Shown one piece after another: positions 38,401 to 48,964 of a stretch of DNA of 64,000 bases; the stretch's first letter is position 1; every line of letters starts with the position of its first letter. The translations under genes were made by a program, and so were the position numbers. The notes beneath the pieces are model-generated. The model searched no databases. It saw only the letters and a list, made by a program, of their open reading frames with translations, and was not told the DNA's origin. The stretch spans positions 1 to 64,000 of the forward strand of contig JAURVB010001585.1 in assembly GCA_033002965.1 (NCBI GenBank), written 5' to 3'. Origin of the DNA: Piper betle (Eukaryota > Streptophyta > Magnoliopsida > Piperales > Piperaceae).

Positions 38401-41400
38401 ACAAGGAGCTGCAATAGAGATGTCGAACAGATGCACCAGTTGCCATGAGGGCTATGGATGGCCAAGTTCAGGGCTACAGAGCACCCTTCTCTCAGAATTG
38501 CCAGCGTCATCATAGTAGTAAATGCAGAGTAGGCATGAATGTTTGTTATAGTTGCGGTCAACCAGGACATCAAGCCGCAGACTGCATAGTAGGTACTAGG
38601 ATATTTTATAGTTGCGATCAACTAGGGTATAAAGCTGCAACTTGTCCAATGAGCCAGACCCAACAGTTGACACTCGAATGCCTCCATAGAGACTTGGACT
38701 CCCAGCCCTCGAGTAGCAACCACAATAGAGAGCCCAATGGGGCCAAGGTCAAGGCCAGAGAAGTAGAGACCAACGACCACCGAGACAGTAGCATAGGGGA
38801 CAGAATCTGAGAGGGCACATGGCTACAGGGCAAGCTAGACAGCAGAGGGCAACCAACAGGCACCGCTAGCTCAAAATCAGGCTGCACCACTAGCATCACC
38901 TCTTGCCCTAGCACAACAGTAGCCAACAAGGATGTATGCAGCCGCTATGGCATGAGGCACGTGAAGATACGATAGTCGTGACCGTGCATGCTCTCAGTAG
39001 CCTTTGTACCTCACGAGCCTTATTTGATTCTGGCTGCACGCACTGATTTATTTCATACACACACACACACACACACAACTAGAAATTGGATGCAAGATAG
39101 AGAGCTAGGACATTTCACTATTAGTATCCACTCCACGCCGGTAGGTGATATGCTACAGGTGAGTGCAGGTGCACAATGCTCCCGTGGAGACTCAATAGCG
39201 ACAACTTGCAGCTGACTTGACACATATTCGTGCTTCGTTAGAATTTCAATGTGACATTTAGTAATGAACCGGATGTCCAAGCAAGGGAGCCCTTGATAGG
39301 ACCGCCTCAAGAAAGACGACTAACTTTGCCTGCCACTAAAGCACGCCACGCTCTTCATAGGTCGGGGCAGAGATAGAGAACAAGGATGGACATCCTATCA
39401 GAATGCAGTGAGATAGCTCTCTAGATAGAGGCACTGACTGACAATGGGCAGCATTAGTTCTAATCCATGTTGCAGCAGTCCAGGGGGACAAGCCGAGCAT
39501 CGAAGAGAGCCCTAGTGGTCACAGAATCCACTAAGTGGTATTCCCTCAGCGGAGATTACTGGATTGCCACCAAACAGAGAGGCAGACCGTGCCATCGAGC
39601 TGATGCCCGAAACAACACCAACTTCTAGAGCTCTGCACAGGAGGGCACCTTTGAACTCGATGGAACTCAAGGAACACGCGAGACACCATTGGACCAAGTG
39701 ACTCATTAGACCGAGTAAGCCGCCTCATATGCATGCTTATGCATCAACCACAGGATGCTAAACTATGCGACCATTAGGAATAGACACCCTCTCTCTTGCA
39801 TTGATAGCCTATTTGATCGAGTTGAGCCTAATAGTCATATTTCTCAGAAGATTGATTTGAGGATCAGGATACCACCCAGTTGAAGATTAGAGTAGAAGAC
39901 ATTTCAAAGACTGCATTCGTTAGATCCATATATGGTACACTGCGAGTTTTTGGTTCATGCCTTTTGGATCGACCAACGCTCCAAAGAATTGGTAGCACTT
40001 GATGAACATGTCTCAAATGACATTTGGAACTAGTCGGTGATCGCCCTCATAGACGACATACTGGCATGCCATTCGATCGAGGGAAGAGTCACGAGTTCAG
40101 ATCTGACAATAGGGTTGCAGACATTGAGCGAGCATAGGCTGGTACGGGAAGTTTTCGAAGCGCAGCCTTTGGTCTGTCAAAGTGTGAACTTTTGGCCATA
40201 TCATCTCTCAATAACATCTGTGCATCTCTAGTAGACCCAACCAAGATAGAAGCTAGGTAGTATAGTGGCAACAGCCGAAGACACCTACGGAGGTTTGGAG
40301 TTTCCTGGTGTCTAGTTGAGTGCTATAGATAGTTTATCGGCGTCTCTTCTTCCACAACAGCTCCTCTTACATTGCTGATTAGAGGGAGGAACAGTTCAAA
40401 TGGACGGAGAAATGTAAGCAAATTAGGTCCAATGAGAAGGAGAACTTAAATTAATTTTGTCATTGATCTTTAGCCCGGTCTGCAATCAAGTACAATGACA
40501 AAATTAATTTAAGTTCTCAAACCTACTCATTTGGGACTAGACAAATGATGATGATAATGTTATTGTTGAGAATAACTAATATCTACTTAACTAGTAAAAC
40601 TAAAGATCAATCAGCATTATTAACAGCATTCTTTTACTAGATATGCCTCCACTTGAAGATTTTGTGCAAATGTGAAATGGAGATTGTAACTCGTAAAAGT
40701 AAAGTAAGAAATTTAGTTCACGCCATAAATGGAGTACTAATCAGGGAAAATAATGGTACAGCTACAGTTACCTCTTATCCCTCCTCCGATCGGTTGGATG
40801 AGTTTCAATGGGAGGTATAGCAGTTGGTACTCTTAGAGACGGCTTGCTAGGGGGACCACTGTCACTGCTGCTGAATGAACAGATACTGATGGCCTTCCAG
40901 CTGAATTGGAGCGAACTGCTGGAGTGTGCTCAACATAGATACGACCCAACTAGTTACAAACACAACATGTTCTAGTCAACAAAAAAGAACAAGTTGATGC
41001 ACACGAGAAAATAATGATATGAAACAAAGTCTGATAGTTGAAATCCACTTGTAAGCCAGCAATTTTCCACGTTAATGGGTTTTCACAACAATAGCAATCA
41101 CATAATTTAAATTCCAACTTAACTAAGTACAGAGGCAGCATGTACTAGTCGGTGGGGAAAAAATCAAGTTGATACAGCAACTTTGATTGGTAGATATATG
41201 GGCAAGGTCTAACCCTTGGCGTTGTATTGTATGCCATCAAATTTTGCACATAAATAGGTGTTCACAACAACCGCAATTGAGTGATCCAAATTTCTATCCA
41301 ACTAGTTACAAGCACAATATTTCTAGTCTATTAAAAAAAAAGTTTATTATTGAGAATGGACTAAATCTTTAACATTAGTGGCCCATTAGAATGTCTTTTG

Positions 41401-42193
41401 GGTTGGGTCTGATCGGCTGAACTAAGGACATAGGGTAAAACCTAATTTATTAGTGGGAATAGAAAATAAATCTTTTAACTTCTTTTAACCATTTTTGAAA
41501 AAATAACTTATGCAATGGGTCGGGTCGTTACATATAATGTCGATGCATGCTGGTTTGATCCGTACATATGGGCTGACAGAGTGTAATGATTGAAAGCAAA
41601 AATTTTCAAATTAAAGGCTAGGAGTCACAACAACAGCAATCAAACGAACCAGATGCCGATGTAGCTAGGTACAATCACATATATAATGTGCTAGTCACAT
41701 AAAAAAAGAACAAGTAGATGCACGCCGCTTTGATCCATAACTGTAAAGACCACGATCACCTTGAAAGCTATAGCAAATGTTCAAAATCAATCGGTAGTAA
41801 CAGTGACAATCAAAATAATTCAAAATTTCCAGATCGAGGAAAGGGGGAGTAGTTATTAGTGTTAGTAACAGAGAAGTACCGAAGGAGAGGCGGATCTATT
41901 GGTCCTGGCGAAAGAGGGCGGAGGAGGGGCGGGTAGCTGAAGGACGGGGTGAGATCATCGTGAACGTCCACGTCGTCGTCGTCGTCAGCAGGCGAGATCT
42001 GGGAAGCCATAACACGGGCGAGACGCTGGGCAGCGGCCTTGGCGGCCACATTTTGGGACCTCTTGACGGTGGAGAAGGAAGATCGGGAGAGGGGGTGGGC
42101 GGGGGACATGGAGGGGGAGGACGACCCGGTGCTGCTTGACTCACCGCTTTGCTGCCGAGAGTAGACCGGGCTGCCGTTCCGCCGCCCCTCCAT
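29438..42193 (-). CDS. SCD2: SCD2-like coiled-coil protein, 17 exons (frame broken twice in exons 1-2)
   Basis: In Arabidopsis, STOMATAL CYTOKINESIS DEFECTIVE 2 works with SCD1 in post-Golgi and clathrin-linked traffic during cytokinesis and cell expansion. Exons from the 5' end: 42193-41880, 40949-40772, 34571-34496, 34380-34339, 34261-34199, 34109-34060, 33988-33961, 33724-33650, 33564-33454, 33355-33295, 32276-32160, 32058-31937, 31410-31341, 31259-31218, 31083-31043, 29874-29748, 29547-29438. All junctions are GT-AG. The N-terminus is Ser/Pro-rich ([13 protein letters not shown]) with [19 protein letters not shown]; a coiled coil covers exons 3-10; the C-terminal block has [31 protein letters not shown] and [10 protein letters not shown]. 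The exon sum is 1627; restoring one base in each of two C runs (about 41925-41945, giving [15 protein letters not shown]; and 40850-40854, giving [10 protein letters not shown]) makes 1629, or 542 residues. Intron 2 is 6.2 kb and holds transposon DNA. Confidence 0.9.
35628..35700. repeat. 73-bp direct repeat, copy 1
   Basis: Identical over 73 bases to 40459-40531. Both copies lie in SCD2 intron 2 and bracket about 4.8 kb that contains the head-to-head gypsy fragments. Flanking bases diverge at once on both sides (A versus T before, A versus T after). Confidence 0.95.
35701..37750 (-). mobile_element. Gypsy fragment, minus arm of an inverted pair
   Basis: On minus this reads a decayed gag segment around 37560-37080 that matches, block by block, the plus arm at 38030-38480 (for example TACATCAGATTT, CCGAAGGAAGAAGAATAGAG-like and TTTGATACCTTCGGTGAT). 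At 36238-35990 the minus frame reads GFIRPSVSP, then [11 protein letters not shown] and FWVT, the reverse transcriptase pattern GFIRPS...KTAFRTRYG...PFGLT. The gag-to-RT part in between is shortened. The extreme left part near 35701-35950 may be ordinary intron. Confidence 0.75.
37765..40439 (+). mobile_element. Gypsy fragment, plus arm of an inverted pair (Tekay/Del-like)
   Basis: Decayed chromovirus gag and pol. Gag: [20 protein letters not shown] then [12 protein letters not shown] at about 38045-38145. Zinc knuckle: [14 protein letters not shown] at about 38546-38590, followed by a decayed second knuckle. The protease region is near 38990-39200, interrupted by an (AC)n run at about 39056-39078. 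Reverse transcriptase traces lie at 39880-40080 ([11 protein letters not shown], then DDI) and an RT/RNase H boundary trace at 40150-40420. No LTR or integrase is present at either end. Stops occur throughout. Confidence 0.8.
40440..40518. repeat. Perfect 26-bp inverted repeat with 27-base loop
   Basis: The left arm 40440-40465 is the exact complement of the right arm 40493-40518, with loop 40466-40492. The right arm and loop lie in copy 2 of the 73-bp direct repeat; most of the left arm lies outside it and is absent at copy 1. It marks the right junction of the inserted gypsy block. Confidence 0.92.
40459..40531. repeat. 73-bp direct repeat, copy 2
   Basis: Exact match to 35628-35700. It ends 240 bases before exon 2 of the minus-strand SCD2 gene. 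Confidence 0.95.
40950..41765. repeat. Diverged tandem repeat in SCD2 intron 1
   Basis: A unit containing a CAACTAGTTACAA-like block, a TTCTAGTC block, an A-rich run with AAGTTGATGCA, and a CACAACAAxxGCAATC block recurs about every 190 bases (blocks near 40947, 41120, 41298 and, after an insertion, 41655). The SCD2 exon 2 splice acceptor (40951-40950) lies in the first CAACTAG block, so acceptor-like sequence is duplicated along the intron. Confidence 0.65.
41350..41545 (+). mobile_element. Possible short solo LTR or TRIM fragment
   Basis: It interrupts the intron 1 tandem repeat and ends GGGTCGGGTCGTTACA. Its last 110 bases resemble 44880-44960 (TTATTAGTGGGAATAG-like, TAACTTATGCAATGGGTCG-like). 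No target duplication was confirmed. Confidence 0.35.
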
Positions 42194-44643
42194 GGCTGCC
42201 GGTGAATCCCTCGGATGGAGAAATGCAGTGTGGATCGACTCTTTTTTTGACGGCGGATATTCGTGTGATTTTTTTTACAAGACGAAAGTGGTGCGTGCGA
42301 GTCTAAGATTTGAGCCGGGTCTGTCGGACGTTCCCCCTTGTTGCACACGTTACCTTGAGTCCACAGATTCCCAAAATCAGCCCAAGCAGCGGCAACCTAA
42401 AGTCCACTATCGCCCGTGGTGTAAATGTAATGAGTATAAGATCGATGGCTTTAAGTGAGAGGGAAGGGGTGCGATTTTGAGGTTGGTGTTGTTTGTTTGT
42501 AGTTGGGTGAGTCGGGTGGGGTTTGGGTGGAAATGGGATCGCGTTCAAAAAATCTAGTACACCTTTGTTATAACTATTTAATATATTATTTATTAATATT
42601 AAATTATGAAGATAAATTTTAATTAATATAATTTTTATAAAAAATAGTATTTCAAATTCTCAAACAATTTTTTTCCCAGATCGATCACCCATGTATAATG
42701 AGAACTTCGCTACCTTGTTTTTTATACCGGTTATAAATGTGTTTTTTATACCGGCGTTTTTATAATTATTATTTACAAATTTTTCGACTATTATTTATTA
42801 TTGCACTGTCTACCACTTTTTTAAGTCTATTGTTATCAAATTTTGACTTAAACTATAAAAATATTTAATAATACAACATACTTACCAAATTATAAATTTG
42901 GCGTCATTTAAATAATATATGTATATTAAACAATTTTTTTAAAAATAAGAATATAAAATTTAATTAAATATATTAGTAATACAACTTTGAATTCATGTTA
43001 ATTAATATAATTGTATTTTTTATTTTTAAATTAAATAAAACGGTAAATCAGTAAAATAATATATACAAAGCCTTATGCCTATGTCGTTTCAAATAAAAGT
43101 GAAGCGTTTAAATTTACCATTTTTATCATTTTTAAAACAATCAAAAAATATCTTGTCATTTTATTTTAATTTAAATAGAAATGGTAAGTAAAACTAAACT
43201 GGTTGACCAATTACAAGCATATAATAGGATTTAATTATCCATATAAAATCTAAATTTCATTGCCTTATTTTTCTATATTTGTATTTAGATTAGGAGAAAT
43301 GTGATCTAGGATCTGATAATGCACATGGTCTACCTGTCAACTTGGTCCCTCACTTGTCTTGTCATCTTATCAACTCATGATTATTAAATATGTCGTACTC
43401 TTAAAAATATTGACCGTGTGAGGTAGAGAGAGGTGTGTGTCGTTATTGGCCGCTATCATATGTATAATTTTTTGAAATCTTTTATACGTGTCAAACTAAT
43501 GCCATAAATACTAAAAAGAATATTAACTTTAATTTATTATAAAGATATTATATACAATTATAATTTGTAGGTAAAATTTGCTAAATTGTTCGAGAAAACA
43601 GAGCTAATAAATAGTGTGAATTTTGATTTCAAGGTTAAAAACTGCGGTATACTGACATGGAATTATCGATGAGGCAGCAACAATTAATATTATTGATCCA
43701 TGGGACCATCTCCATGAAGGCAATTTTTACGGGTCCGAGTTTTTGGGAAAAAATTAACCGGACCAAAACAGTGTAGGAGTTCACAAGTTAGTTAAAAAAG
43801 TCCACTCCTAGCTATTTGATTTTTAAAAAAAACTATATTAATAGTGGTATTGACTTCAAGATTTGAATAAAGATATCAAAATTTTCAGTATTATTACCAT
43901 GAAACTTATGTTTTAAATATAAAATATAATCCTATTTCAAAATTTTTAATACTGTTGATCATAGCTACTCCTTAAATATAAAGTATGTTTCTAATTGAAT
44001 TAGATTTCTTACTAAACAAAGTATTATTTGGTTCAAATTAGAAAACAGTAAAAACGTAACCAATTAGGACAAGTGACAGATTATGATGACATTCTAATTA
44101 AATTAGAATTCTCAATATATTATTGTTACTTGTTTTAAATTAGAAGAAAAAACTGCTAATAATTGAAGGCATGGTAAATCATAGAGGAAGAGAAAAACAT
44201 CCAAATTTCAAAGTTATCCAAACGAATATGTTCTCGGAAATCCAATCAATTTCTATAGCTCGAATACTTTCTTTTAAATGAATGAATTTCATATTTCCAT
44301 TTCAAACCATTTTTACTTCCACGAAGAACCCATTTTTTACTTCTACACCTTTAAGTGTGGCCCAGTCGACCGGCCCGATCAAGAATATGGTTGGTTTCCA
44401 GCTACCTGTGATGATTTCTATTAAACATACTCCAATATTCCAGTTCTAACCTTTGTATTGAGCCTGGTTCACAAATACGGAATGTGTGTCGAGATAAGAA
44501 CGTCTATTTCTTTCTCAAAGCAAAGATGGCAGTTGAGATAAGAACGTTTATTTCTTTCTCAAAGCAAAGATGACAGTTTTCGAATCTACGATATGAATTA
44601 TCCTTCTTGTTATTCAATCAATAACAAATAAACAGAATTTACC
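42194..44643. other. SCD2 upstream region and AT-rich intergenic DNA
   Basis: The first 350 bases are the likely SCD2 promoter and leader (minus strand) and are less AT-rich than what follows. From 42560 the sequence is AT-rich with no gene. A 44-base unit (GAGATAAGAACGTCTATTTC then TTTCTCAAAGCAAAGATGGC) is tandemly doubled at about 44492-44577. Confidence 0.4.
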
Positions 44644-45361
44644 ATTTTACCTGTTAAACGAGCGAACGAGTTGAACTAAGCATGTGCTCAAGCTCAACTC
44701 AAAAAACTTGAGGATCACTTGAAGTCGACTTGAGATTAAGCGAATTTTGAGGATAGATGCTCGAGATCAACTCAAACAGTTATAATGTTATTCGAACTCA
44801 AAATATGAGATCCATCAACTTAGTTTTACATCTAATACTTGCTGGAATAAGATCTTGTTTATAAGTAAGAATATAGTATATATCTTTAATTTAGTTAATT
44901 ACTTTTAAGAAATGACTTAGCCCATTAAATTATATTTTAGCCTGGGTCGTTATAAATAGTATTATAACAACCTAGTTTCGTGTTATATAGTGGGCTAAAT
45001 TATAAATGTTGGTTAAAGCTACCAGTCACTCTGCTGAGGCTAGCAACGAAGCTAAGTGTAAGAATTTCAAAATTTCTTAAGGGAGGTGGATTGTAAAATC
45101 CCTCAACCTAGTCTCACACCTAATACCTACTGGGATAATATCATGTTTATAAGTGGGAATGGATTCATAGATCTTTAACTTGATTAATTATTTTTGAAGA
45201 GATGACTTAGCTCATTAAGTTGTACTTAGGGCATTAAGTTACACTTTGGCCACAATGTTTTCCATGTGTCAATGCTAAAGAAAAATATACGGGACGAATG
45301 ACACATAATTCCAAATTTTGAAGACTTAGAGCTATAATTATATTTAACCTATAAGGAAAGG

Positions 45362-45600
45362 CCGATTCGCATCCTTGCAAAAGAAATAAAGACCTGCATC
45401 CTAGCAAGAGAGTCGATTCGTATCCTAGTAAGAGAAATAAAGACTCGCATCCTAGCAAAAGAAATAAAGACACTCTGGAACAAAAAATTTTCATTGGTAA
45501 AAGAATTGTAGAAGAATCAGGCTTCGAAGAAGCTCCTTCGAGAAAAATCCCCTTAGTAAAAGTACTGTGGAAGAATTAGGCTTCGAGGAAGCTACATGGG
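45362..45600. repeat. Short tandem repeats inside the long LTR
   Basis: A unit of about 30 bases (GCATCCTAGCAAAAGAAATA then AAGA) recurs about four times at 45362-45476. A second pair of about 57-base units with AGGCTTCGAAGAAGCT follows at 45490-45600; that block is itself a partial palindrome. Confidence 0.7.
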
Positions 45601-45762
45601 AGGCTGAGCAAGAAATATCAAAGAAATACCCTAGCCTATTTGTGGGATAATATTTTTGTAATTTATACTAGCACGATTGGATAAATAAAATATAAATAAA
45701 TAAATAAATTTTATCACATCAAAGGTCAATATAATTTACTCTAATAATTAATTAACAAATGG

Positions 45763-46065
45763 GTCTACCCCTACTAATACTAAGGAAATAATAAATCATA
45801 ATCATTCTTCTAGACATTATGATATTTTTGTAATTTACAAGTATAACTATAACTAGATAATTAATTAACAAATTGGTCTACCCCTACTAATACTAAGGAA
45901 ATAATTAGTCATAATCATTCTTCTAGCCATTATGATATTTTCAGGGACGAAACTTTCTAAGTTGGAGAGAGTCTACCCCTACTAATACTAAGGAAATAAT
46001 TAGTCATAATCATTCTTCTAGCCATTATGATATTTTCAGGGACGAAACTTTCTAAGTTGGAGAGA
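45763..46065. repeat. Tandem repeat with a perfect 95-bp duplication
   Basis: The unit starts GTCTACCCCTACTAATACTA. Copies begin at 45763 (113 bases, diverged end), 45876 and 45971. The last two are identical over 95 bases (45876-45970 and 45971-46065). The array ends directly before the TATA-like sequence at 46067. Confidence 0.9.
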
Positions 46066-48964
46066 TTATAAAAACCCTAAAAAATGTCATTATTTTACAA
46101 GATGGACTTGGTCTAGGTACAGATAGGATAAAATTTGAAGTTAGAACATTTCTTTGAGATCTTGACATTAGTGGGTTGTTGCTAGTCACGTTAAAACCGA
46201 AGAGGGGCAAGTCCTTCCCTGCCATCACCTCTTCTCTTTTCTTTCCTCCTTTTCACAGTGGTCATAGCAACTTCATCTATTCTCCATCTACTCCTAGGTA
46301 TACTTCCTTTATATTTCCTTTGATTATTTTATTTTCCTCATATGCACGCATATCATGGACGCCATGGTGTTTTGCTGTTCCATGAACTTTCTGTGGTTTA
46401 TGATTGTTTGATTTTGTGGTGGAATTGAGTTGGTAGGTAAGTTCTTATCATTTTATGCATGGGATATTATGTAGATCAAATTATTGGTTCCTAATCCATG
46501 CTTATGTATGAAATCTAAATTTGTATATTAGTTACCTCTCCTTTTATATTTGTTTGTGCTTGAGAACTATATTGGATAGGTGCTATCAGTTTTGACGTCA
46601 TGTTCACGATTATCTTAGTTTAGTCACTCATGTTTAAAGAGATAGAAAATCTTTTATTTTATGCACTTTGTGGTGGGAACGGTAATTATATGATCTCCAT
46701 GGGTTAGAATTAATGCCTAAATTTTTAGTAATTAATGTATATGGGAATTGGTTTATTAAATTATGCCAAGGGCAGCGTCACTACTCGTGTTAAATTTTAA
46801 GACGACCATGTAGGTTAAGACTCTTTTAAATATAACTCATATTCCTAATTCCGAGTAGATGGTTATTAATTTAGTAAGTTGCATGTAATATGTTAATTGT
46901 GAGAACATTACTTCTAAGTTCAAACATTTAACGAGTTAAACAATTTAAATAATTTTACGAGCGATAATTAGATATAAGCTATATTAAATAATTAGGTGTA
47001 CTTAATGGATTCCAAATCTGTTTTAGTTGGAAATTGATTAATAAATATTTATTTAATTAATAAAGCGGTTAGAAATTTTATTTAGAATTTGATTAATAAT
47101 ATGACAGCCAGTCAATGTGACCTAGGAACTTGTAAGATTATTATGATTAGTATACAATTGTAATCAAATTTTAGCAATTATTAAACCAATTTATTTCGGT
47201 TGTAGAGATATAGTTTGATTTGTTATTGTTTAATAGAGTGGGTAATTATATATTATTCTTTTCCTATCAAGAAAACTCATTATAAGCATTTAGTTCTAAG
47301 TATTTTAATTGTGACTTAAATTGTTGAAATTAAATAATGATGTGGCATGGATTATTAACTACGTCATTGATTTTTGAGATAATCTTGATAAATTTAAAGC
47401 TTTGCTATTTAAAGTATTGCATGGGTTGTTTTGTCAAGTTCTAGGCATGACATTGCATGCATTCAATTAGTATAAATTATACTTATTTTATCATATCAAA
47501 TTAAGATTGTCGGTCGTAGTTGTAAGTTCACTTGCGAATTATCCAAGTCCGTATAACTACTTAAAATATTGTATATTATTTTTAGCAGCTCTGGTCGGCC
47601 CGAACCCAAATTTGACCACCATGAGCTAAGCGCAACCAAGGTTAAGGAATTGACTCAGTCATACATGGGGCCGTACCTTTAAAATTATTTGAAAGATAAA
47701 ATACATGCCCCATGCCGAAAGGTGACAGGGTGCAATGGTATAAGACGACTCACTATATACTTGTGATACTGAAAGGGTGAATCAATGACAAATATCGATA
47801 ACTACAAGCTGTAGGGCCACGTAACGTATGTACACATACATGGGATTGCAACTAGATGGGGCAGCCACCCCTCTCGGCATAATTGGAGTTCGGCATAGGC
47901 TCATAATCACTAAAAGACTTAATAAATAATGATATGAAATATATTGACTTGTTTCATTTAATTATACAACTTAGTGCTTTTATCACTAACGTGATTTTGT
48001 AACCGCAGGTAAGCAATTTCAGGCTAATGCTTAAGGGTATAGTTGGTGGTTCCCTTATCAACCCAAGGTTGAAAAATTGATGAATAAAAATTGGATTTCT
48101 TTTTATACTCTTTGAGTTATAAATGTGTTATAAATGTGACTGTAGGACTTTATGTTCGCATAGGTAATTTATCTTATGTATCATTGTATGTTATCATTAA
48201 TATAGCATGATTTATTTTATGATTAGTAAATTCTTAAAATTATTTTGCCATGCTATGATTCATGTGTTTGAATTTTATTTTTACATTCTTCATATTTTTG
48301 GGTGATCCTCGGCTGGCTAAGGCTGGTCATTATACAAAAGTTAAAATACACTTGAAATTTCAAATTTTTAGGGAACTTAAAACTAGCTCTTAAATTGGGC
48401 TTGAAACTAACTCCACTCGTACTCAAAATTAGGTGGTTGAAACTATCTTGTAATTTGGGTCATTATATGTGAAGTATAATCATTTATAAAAAAGGAAGAA
48501 AAGGTAAAGTATGATCTACCAAATGATGTGAGCCTATCCATGTGAGATAAAAAAAGAGAAAATATATATTACTTAAAGGATTTTCAAACTCACAATCTCC
48601 TTTATAATAAAAACCACAAAAACCATCTAATTATTAGGTTTTTTGTGTTATAAACAAAGTTAAAATAATCTTTATTATGATCATGTAAATAAAACAAAAA
48701 AAGTTACCATGATTGAAACTAAAATTAATGTATAAAATCTGATATTATACACTAATGTATTAAATCTAATATTATATATTATACTATCAAGAAGAGTTCG
48801 AACCAAGTTATGAATCGCGTTCGAGTTATAGTCGAGTTGAGTCGAATTGAACAATTATTTACTTAAACTTAACCTGTAGAATTAAGTTCGAATACGAGTA
48901 TTTAAATATCGAGTTTTAAATCAAGTAGAACATCGGTCGCTCAATTAGCATCCATAATTTTACC

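Larger units (their letters stand above)
44806..48341 (+). mobile_element. Remains of a long-LTR gypsy element inside the MITE
   Basis: A truncated 5' LTR (44806-44960, GAGATCCATCAACTTAG...) is followed by a scrap of internal 3' end with a polypurine tract (AAGGGAGGTGGA, about 45076-45087) and then a long LTR from TGTAAAATCCCTC (45089) to about GGTCATTATACA (48341). The two LTR starts align for about 150 bases. The LTR carries repeats, a TATA-like TATAAAAACCC (46067-46077) after a perfect tandem repeat, a pyrimidine-rich leader at 46200-46310, and a GGTGACAGGGTGC-type block near 47720 seen in Tekay/Del LTRs. No coding domain survives. The right end is approximate. Confidence 0.65.
44652..48956. 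mobile_element. hAT-like MITE interrupted by retrotransposon DNA, with perfect 8-bp TSD
   Basis: The left part (44652-44805) and right part (about 48780-48956) resemble the two halves of the MITE at 24135-24678, including AGCTCAACTC/TCGAG-rich stretches and the terminal CGCTCAATTAGCA. ATTTTACC occurs at 44644-44651 and 48957-48964, a perfect 8-bp duplication 4.3 kb apart. The intervening DNA is mostly remains of an LTR retrotransposon. Confidence 0.78.
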
